Assembly (NCBI RefSeq): GCF_964204645.1
Contig: NC_134027.1
Coordinates: 6,188,485 to 6,252,484 of the forward strand
Reading direction: 5' to 3'
Length of the DNA: 64,000 nucleotides
Source of the DNA: Tubulanus polymorphus
Taxonomy: Eukaryota; Nemertea; Palaeonemertea; Tubulaniformes; Tubulanidae
Positions 39,651 to 49,900 of the stretch are shown piece after piece. The first letter of the stretch is position 1. Every line of letters begins with the position of its first letter. The position numbers and the translations under genes are program-made. Under the pieces are notes generated by a model. That model made no database searches. It was not told where the DNA came from and saw only the letters and a list, made by a program, of their open reading frames with translations.

Positions 39651-40526
39651 TCAGATGATAGATGTCATTGGATATTTTCGTTTAACAGTTGCTCTAGTGC
39701 GTGGTAATTGCACCGGACGCAGGTAAGGATTATCCATCAAATCGGCATCAGCATTTTCAGCGTCAATGAATGATTTACTAGTGTCCGCATCCGAACGCAT
39801 CTCGGAAGCTGCAGCTGCTGTCGATTGTTTTTGCTGCTGCTCTTTTTCATCCCTGTCCGCGGCGGATTCGTCCGTGGAATCGGTTTCGTTCTGATTCTGA
39901 TCCCTTGGTAACAGCGCGTGTAAATACGGTATCGCCAGCGGTTTATTAGCGATCAACGGAAACGAATTATCCTCGTCGAACAGACAATGCGTCTCTCCAG
40001 TTTTCGCGATGAAACGCGTCAATCCTTTTTCGACGTCGCGTTTTTGCGAGGCGATCTTCTCACGAATCACCTGATATTCGTTTAGCGGCTGTTTATGCGT
40101 CGGAGTTTTGATGTAAGTATGCGGATCGGGGAATTCCGGTAAATAATCCGGTATATGCGACGGGTGCGATTTACGTTGACCGGTTTGTAAAATGCGGTGC
40201 TGCCCCGTGTCGGATTTCATTGCCGGTGGCAACAGCATCATTTTATTCGTTCGTTTCGCGTAAGCCGGTAGCGATTCCACAGAAAATCCCATTTCGATTA
40301 AAGACAATACAACATCCCCCAATAATGGCTTAGTTCGACCAGCGTGTTCGCAGAAGTTATGTCCGCTCGTTGCGAGCTGGATCATGAAGCTTTGCATGAT
40401 TTCGACCAATGTTTCACACGCGGCAGGCTCAATTGAATTGAATCCGATTTCGCTGCATAGTGCAGCGACACAACTTTTGAGGACATGACGACGAGATGCT
40501 GCGTAGTTAGCCTCTTTAGACGTCAT
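39651..40526 (-). CDS. TAF8: TFIID subunit 8 (TAF8), intronless
   Basis: Subunit of TFIID that pairs with TAF10 through a histone fold. One uninterrupted 291-codon frame covers the whole protein: histone fold at about residues 8-85 (ALCSEIGFNSIEPAACETL, then LVEIMQSFM), a conserved MGFSVESLPAYAKR block, then FPDPHTYIKTPT, EYQVIREKIASQKRDVEKGL, RFIAKTGETHCLF and AIPYLHALLP, each with a close match in human TAF8. The C-terminal MDNPYLRPVQ, human IDNPYLRPVK, shows the end is intact. A Ser/Gln/Asp-rich low-complexity stretch (about 210-260) separates fold and tail. Length is close to human (310 aa). Human TAF8 has many introns and all other genes in this window are split, so the missing introns are notable. 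Divergent from the membrane-protein gene at 41396. Confidence 0.95.
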   Translation of the reverse strand: MTSKEANYAASRRHVLKSCVAALCSEIGFNSIEPAACETLVEIMQSFMIQLATSGHNFCEHAGRTKPLLGDVVLSLIEMGFSVESLPAYAKRTNKMMLLPPAMKSDTGQHRILQTGQRKSHPSHIPDYLPEFPDPHTYIKTPTHKQPLNEYQVIREKIASQKRDVEKGLTRFIAKTGETHCLFDEDNSFPLIANKPLAIPYLHALLPRDQNQNETDSTDESAADRDEKEQQQKQSTAAAASEMRSDADTSKSFIDAENADADLMDNPYLRPVQLPRTRATVKRKYPMTSII

Positions 40527-41395
40527 TATTTTCGGAAAGTGAGGACTACCACGAGATCTAACACCGACAACAAATGCTATTCGAGATCAACAACAGCCAA
40601 TCATTCGACTTATTTCTGCTAAAATCTGAAACATACCAAACGAGATATAAATAATAATGGTGCCTGAAGAAATCAGACCCGAGGAATTTCGACCTGTAGG
40701 TACTGAATCTTAGACCTGCACTCTGGCAGAAAGTCATTGTTAATGACTGACAATAATAATAAATAAAACGATATTTCAAACTTACGACGAATATTAGTTG
40801 AAAAGAGCCATTATCAAAGACAAATGAATATCATCTCGTCAGTCATAGACATAAATATTCATCATTTTGGGACAACACAACACCAACATACATTTAGTGA
40901 TTTTAGTGCCTATAATTTAGATGGTATATCTAACGAATATATTTTATTTGCCTTTATTCAACAATTCGAGAAAAAGGAAAACGCGGAAGTCGACGCCGAG
41001 CATATTACTCGGAGCCAACCTTTTTACCTTTTTTTCACTATAATGGTGGCGCTAGTGTACGGTGATTTTTGTATATTAGGCTGAGGGCTAAAAGGTAATT
41101 TGATTTATTTTGTCAGTACTTAATCTTTCATGAATATGATTCTTAAGATCGTGGAAAGGTTGTACAGTCGCTCCCTACTTTCTATTCTAGAAGTTGTAGG
41201 TGAATCAATGAGGAGGTGGTGAAATATAAACTTGAGTTGTTGAAAGACTGTTAGAGTTGCGCTAATTACCAAAAGAAACCTGTCCCTTGACTTATCTAAC
41301 ATCTATCTTTTTACAGGTGCTCATAGAGGTGAAATAAGAATACACGTGAATAAAGGGAGATCTTACGAACAAGTCAAAACTGCACATCTAAAGCA
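40527..41395. promoter_or_regulatory. Divergent intergenic region / likely shared promoter area of TAF8 and the 41396 gene
   Basis: The two start codons face away from each other 869 bp apart. A 3' splice site (TTTTTACAG, ending 41316) precedes the downstream ATG, and a matching donor AAAAG|GTAATT lies at 41094/41095, so a 5' UTR exon of the membrane-protein gene probably ends at 41094. Positions of transcription starts are inferred, not seen. Confidence 0.45.
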
Positions 41396-42569
41396 ATGTT
41401 TCAAGGTTATATGGAAGACAAGTTAAATCGACTTGATAGATCAGCTCGCGGGTTGAAATGGACAGATACGATGCTACCCGTCGGGATAGCACTCGGATTT
41501 CTAGTCCTTGTGCCATACCTTCATATTGGTAAGTTTTCAAATTTCCTCTGGTATGATGACAGATAACCGTTGAGAATAACTGGTTGTGACATAACAATTT
41601 CCTTGAGCTAGCACCAGTTTATTGAAAGCTTTGACTATATTCCTATACTCCTAATCTCCGACTATAGAATAAGTCGAAATGCTAACTCAAGGAAACATTG
41701 GAGAAATGTTGTTTATCATTATGATGAGGGATTGCATTAATCTGATTGATTTAATTGCAGGTGTTGTATATAGAATGTGGACACCAGATAAGGGACACAT
41801 AGACCGCAACAATTGTTCGTGTTCCTGTTTTGATACAGTATTTCGTGGTGAGTGCTACGTTGTAACTTTGGAAGTCTCAATTAAAGAAATTTCAATCAAA
41901 GGCAATTTTGGAATTAATTATTTCTTTGATATTTCAGGTGCCTATGAATACCCTATCAGTGGTTACAAACATGTGTATTTCAACGCTACAAATATAACGT
42001 TGAAAATCTTTGCATTATCTGTCGTATTCATAATCCTGGCGTATGAGTGCGTGCGTCACATCTTCCTCATCTATCGTTACAGTCGAATGTCATATTCGAT
42101 GCTCATAATCGTCCTGGCATCGATTTATCCTCATTATTACAGCTGGTGGTCGTATTTCAGCTATTTGAACGAGGAATACTACTGGCACTGGTATCACGAT
42201 ATGTTCTTCTCGTTGACCGAGGTTGTTACGTCCGTCATGGCACTGCACTTGCTCGATCGTAAGGTTGAAAAAACTACGCTGAAATTGCTCGTTATTTTCA
42301 ACATTAACACCGTACATGTTCTCGCGAGTGGCTTCGATCAGTTCATCGAACATGTCATTTTGAAAAAGGGCGCAAATTTCCAGATCTATCGCAACTGGGG
42401 GTTAATGATTCCCGATTTGATTTCGGTGATGGTCGTAATGTTCGAGTTCTACCGTATGATGCAAAAACGACGGAAAACTGTAAAAGAACTGTTTTACAAG
42501 GAGGAAATCCTTATGTCTGTTCTGTTTATTCTTTTAGGAACAATTTTGGTGGATTTAATTCAATACTAA
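41396..42569 (+). CDS. Multipass membrane protein of unknown function (283 aa)
   Basis: Three coding exons, 41396-41528, 41761-41847 and 41938-42569, each joined in phase 1 with GT/AG borders. Not recognised. A cytosolic-looking start (MFQGYMEDKLNRLDRSARG) precedes a first hydrophobic segment at about 27-46. Then comes a polar loop with a CSCSCFD cysteine cluster (about 63-69) and two N-glycosylation sequons, NAT and NIT (about 87-92), then further hydrophobic segments at about 95-115, 124-140, 160-180 and 262-283. The middle is rich in aromatics (YPHYYSWWSYF, YYWHWYHD), and a basic QKRRKTVKEL precedes the last segment. The protein ends in a membrane helix. The upstream ATG at 41679 lies in a repeat and would not be used. 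Clean splicing and amino-acid composition support a real gene; function cannot be given. Confidence 0.75.
41598..41700. repeat. Foldback repeat copy B (degenerate), intron of the 41396 gene
   Basis: TTTCCTTGAGCTAGCA near 41598-41613 pairs with TGCTAACTCAAGGAAAC near 41680-41696. The TTTGACTATA/TATAG...GTCGAAA core relates it to copies A and C. Confidence 0.5.
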
Positions 42570-43600
42570 GTTGATTATGCATATCTATAATCTAATGTAT
42601 ATAACTACCTAATCACAGAGGTCGGGAGATGACAAATCATACAATTGCTAGGTCATGTCTCTATAAAGACAGTACCAGAAAGTTTTACCCTTGCAGTGCT
42701 GACTAATTAATACCCAGAGTGCTGGAGACAATTTGAAAATTTTAAGAAATACCACCCCAGTGTTTTGAAAAACAGGCATACTGCGTTAGTGCATCTACAC
42801 CGTGGTGCGGTGTATCGTTGGCTATTGATATTTCACTATGTTTGACAGGTGCAGTCATGTTTCATTAGATGAATACCAATAACAAATAGCATCAATGCAC
42901 CGCAATTCGCTGTGGTAGCTAAGTCCATTACAGATTTATACACTTCACTATGGTGTAGATACACTGAATGGGTTAATATGGTTTTATCAGTTATGAAGTG
43001 ACGGCCTATAATTGATTATGACAATTGATTTTCAGTACCTAGTTATTTTAGAAATTATGTGTAATAACGAATAGATTGTAATGATTTGATGAAAACGTTA
43101 GATCATGAACAGCTTCAGTATTTGCAAATTAATTATTAGATAATCATATTTTATTCATTGATTAGTGATTGATTTTATTAGATGAATATGAGATCATTAG
43201 GTTACTATGATAATTAAAGTTTCAAATGTGCATATCTTTGTACCCCTAGCATTCCAATTTCTAGAAACATTCCAGTTTGATAGGAAATTGCTATTTAGAA
43301 ATCATTCTCAATTCTAGATTGTGTATATATATGTAAGCATGGTGTATGTTTTAGAAAATCATGATTCAGCTGGCTGAAAATATTTCAATGGTCCATCCAT
43401 CATTTGTTCAATCAACTTGTATGAAGTAAAAGATATGTATTTTGTGATAGATATTGTAAAACTATTTGAAATTATAAATAGTTTTTACTGTAATTATCTT
43501 TATGTATATAGATAAACACTCCTATTTTGTATTAGTGCACATCATTTTTTATCTTCAATAAAAGAATCTTATAAAACTTTAAGGCTGTCTTCGTTTTATC
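42570..43600. other. 3' UTR of the 41396 gene and short spacer
   Basis: No frame of note. AATAAA at about 43556, followed by GT/T-rich sequence, is a good poly(A) site, leaving about 0.3 kb before the HCF1 start codon. Confidence 0.55.
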
Positions 43601-43902
43601 TTCAATCTAAATTTATGGGACATCACAATCATATCATGCATTGGGTTCACCAAGAACCTTAGTGTCTCATGTACCACAGACTGGGTGTTTCGGTACACTC
43701 AAGATCGAGATCACGCAGAAACAACCACTGCTGCAGAGAGTTAACAAAATTATTTTCTCATTTTGGAGTTCCATAGAATTTCTCGGGGTCGAATGTACCT
43801 CTACCCGCGCAAATGGAGCCAACCGCAAAGGTACGAAGCCAACACTGGCAGTCGAGGAGTAATCATCATCCGGGACTCTCTTGACGCTTTCTGGGTAATA
43901 AA

Positions 43903-43914
43903 CAACATGGCGGC
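43903..43914 (+). promoter_or_regulatory. TISU element at the HCF1 start codon
   Basis: CAACATGGCGGC matches the TISU consensus SAASATGGCGGC at every position, with the ATG being the HCF1 initiator. In mammals TISU couples transcription initiation by YY1 with scanning-free translation from very short 5' UTRs. It supports this ATG as the start and predicts a short leader. Confidence 0.7.
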
Positions 43915-46900
43915 ACCCATCCTGAAGTGGAAGCGGGTTACAAATACCGCTGGGCCGTGTCCTAGGCCTCGGCATGGACATCGGGCGGTGGCAATTAGAG
44001 ATTTGATGGTAGTTTTTGGTGGTGGCAACGAAGGGATAGTCGATGAGTTGCATGTTTTCAATACAGGTAAGAAAATAGTCATTTTTTCTAGCGTTTAAAA
44101 ATCCAAGATGGCGGCTTTGTTGTTAATTGTCGTTGTTTCGGACTGGCGCTCAGAATTGCGCTTTAAATAAAGATGAAAACAGAAAAAAATAGTAAATTTT
44201 GTTAGTCGCCGAATGTTGTTGATCTATCAATGATTTAGCAAGCGTTTTTGATAGGTTCATTGTCTAGCGATCAGTTTTTTTCGTCAACTTTCAAAATTTC
44301 AAAATGGCGGCGCCCATCATCAATCGCCGCCGCGAGCCTGTAACCCGTGTTTTTATTTACATATTGCTGTCATGTTTGGTCGCATTGAACGACATTTAGA
44401 TGTTATCTGATTTTAAATTAACGTGAAACGTGATCGCATTCGAATTAACTTATATTACATGTTTGCTTGTATGCTCTACACCACTGCTCGAAAAAAGGAA
44501 TGAACAATATCTACACATAATTAACATAAATTTTCTCCCACAATCCTCCATCAAATGTAAACAAACCCACGTGCTTCTGTTATGTTTTGTATTCAGTCCG
44601 ATGATTGTTTGTTTTGATAATAGTCAGTAGTTTCGAAACCTGGATATAGAAATAGATGATTTATATAGATGATAATATTTAAATATAGAAAAAGGATATT
44701 TGATCTGTATGTTTTGTCCTGTATTGATGTTAATATTTTATTGCATGTATCTCCTGTAAAACTATTTAAAGCAATCAATGAAATCAAGTTCAAGATAATA
44801 GAAATAGAAATATTTAGAATGATTTAACAAACACAAATAGAACAGAAATTGAAATGATAGATCAGTAGATTCCTGCAATAATTGAATGACAACTAATTAT
44901 TAAGTTTATTAATTTTAGGATATAGTAGTTTTTCGGGTCGTTGCCACCTATTATCTAAATATTTCTATTTCTATTGTCTTGTCATTCGATTATTGTGGGA
45001 TTTTCACAGATATTCTGATCCACTGATTCATCCCACAATATTGTTCAAAGACTTTCAAAGGTCTATTTAAAATGCTAGTTATATTAGAAGGAAGGAGGAT
45101 GGTTGAATTATTTCTAGTATTGTAAGATTTCAACAAGTTTCAACAATTGTGGGATCTTGCATTTAATGAAAATTATAATTTATTTAGCCAGCAATCATTT
45201 TGTATTCATTGATTTGATCGGCATATAAAACTCTGGTCTATCTTATATGAATTATGTCAGCAGCTGAACTTTTTGGAGAGTAATATCCAAATGATTTTCT
45301 GAACTTCTGGCATATCTAATAGAAACATTGAATGGAGTAAGATATAGTTCTATTAATTGCAGCTACTGGTCAGTGGTTTGTCCCAGCTGTCAGAGGAGAT
45401 ATACCTCCTGGTTGTGCAGCGTATGGCTTTGTTTGTGATGGCACGCGAATTTTAGTATTTGGTGGCATGATAGAGTACGGTAAATACTCAAGTGACCTTT
45501 ATGAACTACAAGCTAGTCGTTGGGAATGGAAAAAAGTGAAGGCAAAGCCTCCAAAGAGTCAATCACCACCACCTTGCCCTCGCCTTGGTAGGTAACCGGC
45601 AAGTAATGTTGATATAAATAAGGCCTGCAAGCCTAGAGACCTTCCTCATATTTACAGTACTATTTCATTTATGATTCTTAATAGGACATAGTTTCACACT
45701 ACTGGGACAGAAGTGTTATTTATTTGGCGGTCTGGCCAATGATTCAGAAGATCCAAAAAACAACATACCGAGATATCTAAATGATGTGTACACTCTTGAA
45801 TTGAGACCAAATTCGAGCGTGATGTCATGGGATTTCCCACAGTGTATCGGTACAGCGCCTCCTCCACGAGAATCTCATTCTGCTGCTGCTTACTCGGGCA
45901 AAGATGGGAAGAAATCCCAACTTATCATTTATGGCGGAATGAGTGGATGTCGTCTCGGGGATCTGTGGATATTGGATGGAGGTATGGTTCAATGTTCTCT
46001 GTCTATTTTATGATAAATGAGTATCGCTATCAGCCCTGCAGTGTTAAACTACTATGTCGAATATCTGCCTGTTTTTTCAGAGACATATCAGTGGACTAAA
46101 CCTGTTGTGCAGGGGATCGCACCTCTTCCGCGTAGTTTACATTCAGCGACTGTAATTGGCTGTCGAATGTTCGTGTTCGGTGGTTGGGTTCCGCTGGTTA
46201 TGGATGATGTCAAAGTTGCAACTCATGAAAAAGAATGGAAATGTACCAATACACTAGCATCACTTAATCTCGGTAAGAGTTCTCATTTGGCATAAAGATC
46301 TGCCTGACTTGAACATAATAAACTATACGAAGCTCTCTTTGCATTTGAGAGAGTTATGTTTGTATTCAATCACATTGATATTTTTTCAGAAACAATGACA
46401 TGGGAGCCACTAGCGATGGAAGTATTTGAAGACGCATTGCCCCGTGCTCGTGCTGGACACTGTGCTGTAGCTATTCATTCTCGTTTGTATATATGGAGTG
46501 GTCGAGATGGTTACCGAAAAGCCTGGAATAATCAGGTATTTTTTCTATCAGCCCTTGAATCATTTATTGCATTTGACTAAGTTTTCATTGCAACTCCTCA
46601 TATTGATGTACTAGAGGGAATGGGACAATCTGTTCCTATTGATTTTATAATTTCATCATGTGAAGCCCTTTCTTTTGTGTAGGTTTGTTTCAAAGACTTG
46701 TGGTTTTTGGAGACAGGTAAGCGATTTTAAAACTATATTTCATTGATTTTAAAATTTTTGAGTGAATTTAAGAGATTGGAGAGATTTGTTTCGCATTGAT
46801 GTTCATGTACAGATGAATTGCTTGAAGTTGGAACTATTCAACATTATAGTTTATTTGATTTCAGAGAAGCCTCCACCTCCATCAAAGGTACAACTGGTAC

Positions 46901-49900
46901 GAGCGAGCACCACAACGTTAGAAGTAACCTGGGGTGCTGTGCCAACAGCCGATGCTTACTTACTACAACTTCAAAAATATGACATGCCACCTTCACAGGC
47001 GGCTACACCTCCTGGTATACCACAAAATGCTGGTAATCCGCTCGCGAAGGCAAACCTTCACCCAACAACCCCGACATCTGCTACTATCAGATTACCAGGT
47101 TCGTAAATAAAACCCATTCTTTAAAATATTTAATTGGATTTTTACACAATTTTTCAATTAAAATATTATTAAGGTACCTACCTATTGACGTTATTATTTG
47201 GTGATTGATTTAGGTGTGGCTGGTGTGCGACCCTCCTCGACACTTGCACAACTTGCTGGAACTCCACCTCATTCGATACGTGCACCACGAAAATCACCCA
47301 TTACAGTTACGCCATCTACAGGCACTGCGGTGAAAGTACTCAGCGCATCGCAGAGTGGTGGATCGCAACTGATCAGTCTTGCGAAACCAATCTCATTTGG
47401 TTCAGGAACACCGGTGAGCCTAGATATCATTCACTTACTTGTGTAGTATTCCTATTAGCGATGATATTCAGAATGATGTATTTCTGCAAGTCACGACGTT
47501 GAACTATAATTTCAGTCATCTGGAAGTGGAATGAGTGGAATAGCAGCACTTGCTGCAGCGGCAGCGGCTACGCAGAAAATTACAACTAACGCCAGCACAA
47601 CTCCAACATCTACTTTAACGAGTCTGTCAAGCGGTATTAAAGTCGTCACGCCTACGATTGTTACACCATCCGGTATCAAAGTAGCACCGGTGCAAGGTTC
47701 GCAGACCGGACAAGCTGTCCGCTTGAACACACCAGGCGCGACAATTCTGAAAGCGCATCCTTCCGGGCAAGGCAAACAGATCATAACCGTACATAAGACT
47801 GGAGCGGTAACGTCTCAGCCTCAGATTGTAACTCTCGTAAAGACGACACAGGGAATGACTGTAGCTACAGTGAGTCATCAAACTATTTGCATGATTATGA
47901 TTGAGATTAACCAATGGTACAAATTGGATTCGTCATAGCACCTTTGAAATTGTTATTTTTCAGACAAAGTCTGGCATTCCCCAGGGCGCTACAATTGTCA
48001 AACTGGTTACATCGCAAGCCGGAGCTAAACCCACAGCGATTTTATCTAATCAGGGAGGTGGTTCAACACCATCTACTATTCTAGGCATCAGTAGTGTTCA
48101 GCCTCATATAAAGGTACAAAAAGTATGAAAGTATGAAACATTGGTTTTTGTCGGATTCTTTGTTTGCGTTATATGCATCTGTTGTTGAATTCTTGGGATT
48201 TTTACAGAATACGCAAGCTGGAAAAGCAATGATTAAAACTATCCCGACATCAATGATCGCAATGGCTAAAGCTGGCCTCGCGTCGGGAACTACAACGACT
48301 GCTAATATCGGCGGTAAACAGACGATTGTCATCGCTGCGCCAAAAGGATCGACTGGTCACGGAATCACTCCGGCGAAGATTATTACGACAATGCCTAAAC
48401 TCGGCGGTTCATCAACTGGACAAACTCAGTTCATCGTCGTCAATACGCAGGCTGGTGGAACTCCCGGTGGTGTTACTGTTAAAACTGTTTCCGCTTCATG
48501 TAAGAACTGACGCATAACTCATATAAATATATATAGTCATGAAGTGGCTTGTGTATTTTGGCATTATCATGCATATGTTCTCTTTTTAGCATTAGCTGGT
48601 ACATCATTATCTGGAGCTGGTACTGCTGGGACATTAAGTCAGCTAGTCGGATCACAAACTGGAACTAAACCAGTTGTAAGCATTATATCTGGAAATGGAA
48701 AAGGTCAAAGTAAGTTAAAGTAACCGTTCAATCTTTTTTCTTTGAGCTATTTTCTTCATTCACGATTTTATATATGAAATGTGTTTTTTCTATTTTCAGT
48801 CGGTCAGAAGACTGTTATGATAACAAAACCACTGTCATCGTTAGTTAGTACAGCTTCATCTCCGAATATTGTCACTGTTAGTCAACCGACTATTACTCCC
48901 ATTGTAGTGTCTACAACTGCATTGCCTACGGCTCTGACACAAAGGGCTGATGTGCTGGCTGCTGCGACTAAAGTTACTCCGGCTGTAACATCCGTCATTT
49001 CAGCAACACAAGCACAGCCGCTTGTGTCTGGTGAGTGCTCTGATGGCATCCATTGTGGGGAAGAAAAGGCCGAGTGTACTGATGGCATTCATTGTGGGGA
49101 AGAAAAGGGTGAATGTACTGATGGCATTCATTGTGGGGAAGAGAAGACTGAGTGCACTGATGGCATCCATTGTGGTGAAGAAAAAGAGTGCACTGATGGA
49201 AAACATTGTGGGGAAGATAAACAAGAATGTACTGATGGAAAGCATTGTGGGGAAGAGAAGGCTGAGTGCACGGATGGCATTCATTGTGGTGAAGAAAAAG
49301 AATGCACTGATGGAAAGCATTGTGGGGAAGACAAAAAAGAATGCACTGATGGTAAGCATTGCGGGGAAGAGAAGGCCGAGTGCACTGATGGCATTCATTG
49401 TGGTGAAGAAAAAGAATGCACTGATGGAAAGCATTGTGGTGAAGACAAACAAGAATGCACTGATGGAAAGCATTGTGGGGAAGAGAAGAATAATTGTACA
49501 GATGGGAAACATTGTGGTGAGGGCAAAGATTGCACCGATGGCCTCCATTGTGGTGAGGAAAAGGAATGCACTGATGGTGTTCATTGTGGTGAAGAAGATA
49601 AAAAAGAATGCACCGATGGAAAACATTGTGGTGAAGGAGAAGAAACATCTGCTGAAAAATCTGCTGGCGAAAATAATGAAGGAAAAGATGAAAAAGAAAA
49701 TAAACAGGCAGACACTGGTGTTTCAGTGGAGAAGCCTGATGAATCTCAAACAGTAAACCCTGATGCAGCTGTGGCCAGCACTTCAAAAATGGATGAATCT
49801 CAGACGAAGTTGGATGAACCGGAAGCAATGGACACGTCCGCCGTATTCGATGTGAATGCTGAATCAGCTGAAATGAAACTAGCAGAACCTACTGTTGAGC

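Noticed and set aside
41679-41760. Start of the membrane protein at the ATG at 41679
   Set aside because: This ATG and its codons fall in foldback copy B and an intron; an AG acceptor at 41759-41760 and a phase-matched upstream exon with its own ATG (41396) give a better protein.
42090-42353. Minus-strand frame of 87 codons
   Set aside because: Antisense to the last exon of the membrane-protein gene.
43667-44053. 128-codon minus-strand frame over the HCF1 first exon
   Set aside because: Antisense to a conserved Kelch-coding exon; no recognisable domain.
49033-49644. CRISPR-like reading of the regularly spaced repeats
   Set aside because: Units are contiguous coding repeats without unique spacers, in a eukaryotic exon.
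49000-49756. Other long frames (208 aa minus, 244 aa plus) across the same array
   Set aside because: Same cause: shadow frames of a coding tandem repeat without stops. No domain or splice continuity.
48995-49828. 277-codon minus-strand open frame rich in H-N-C and L-P-H
   Set aside because: It is antisense to the HCF1 repeat array; the 3n unit length keeps every frame open. The sense frame is continuous with conserved HCF1 exons.
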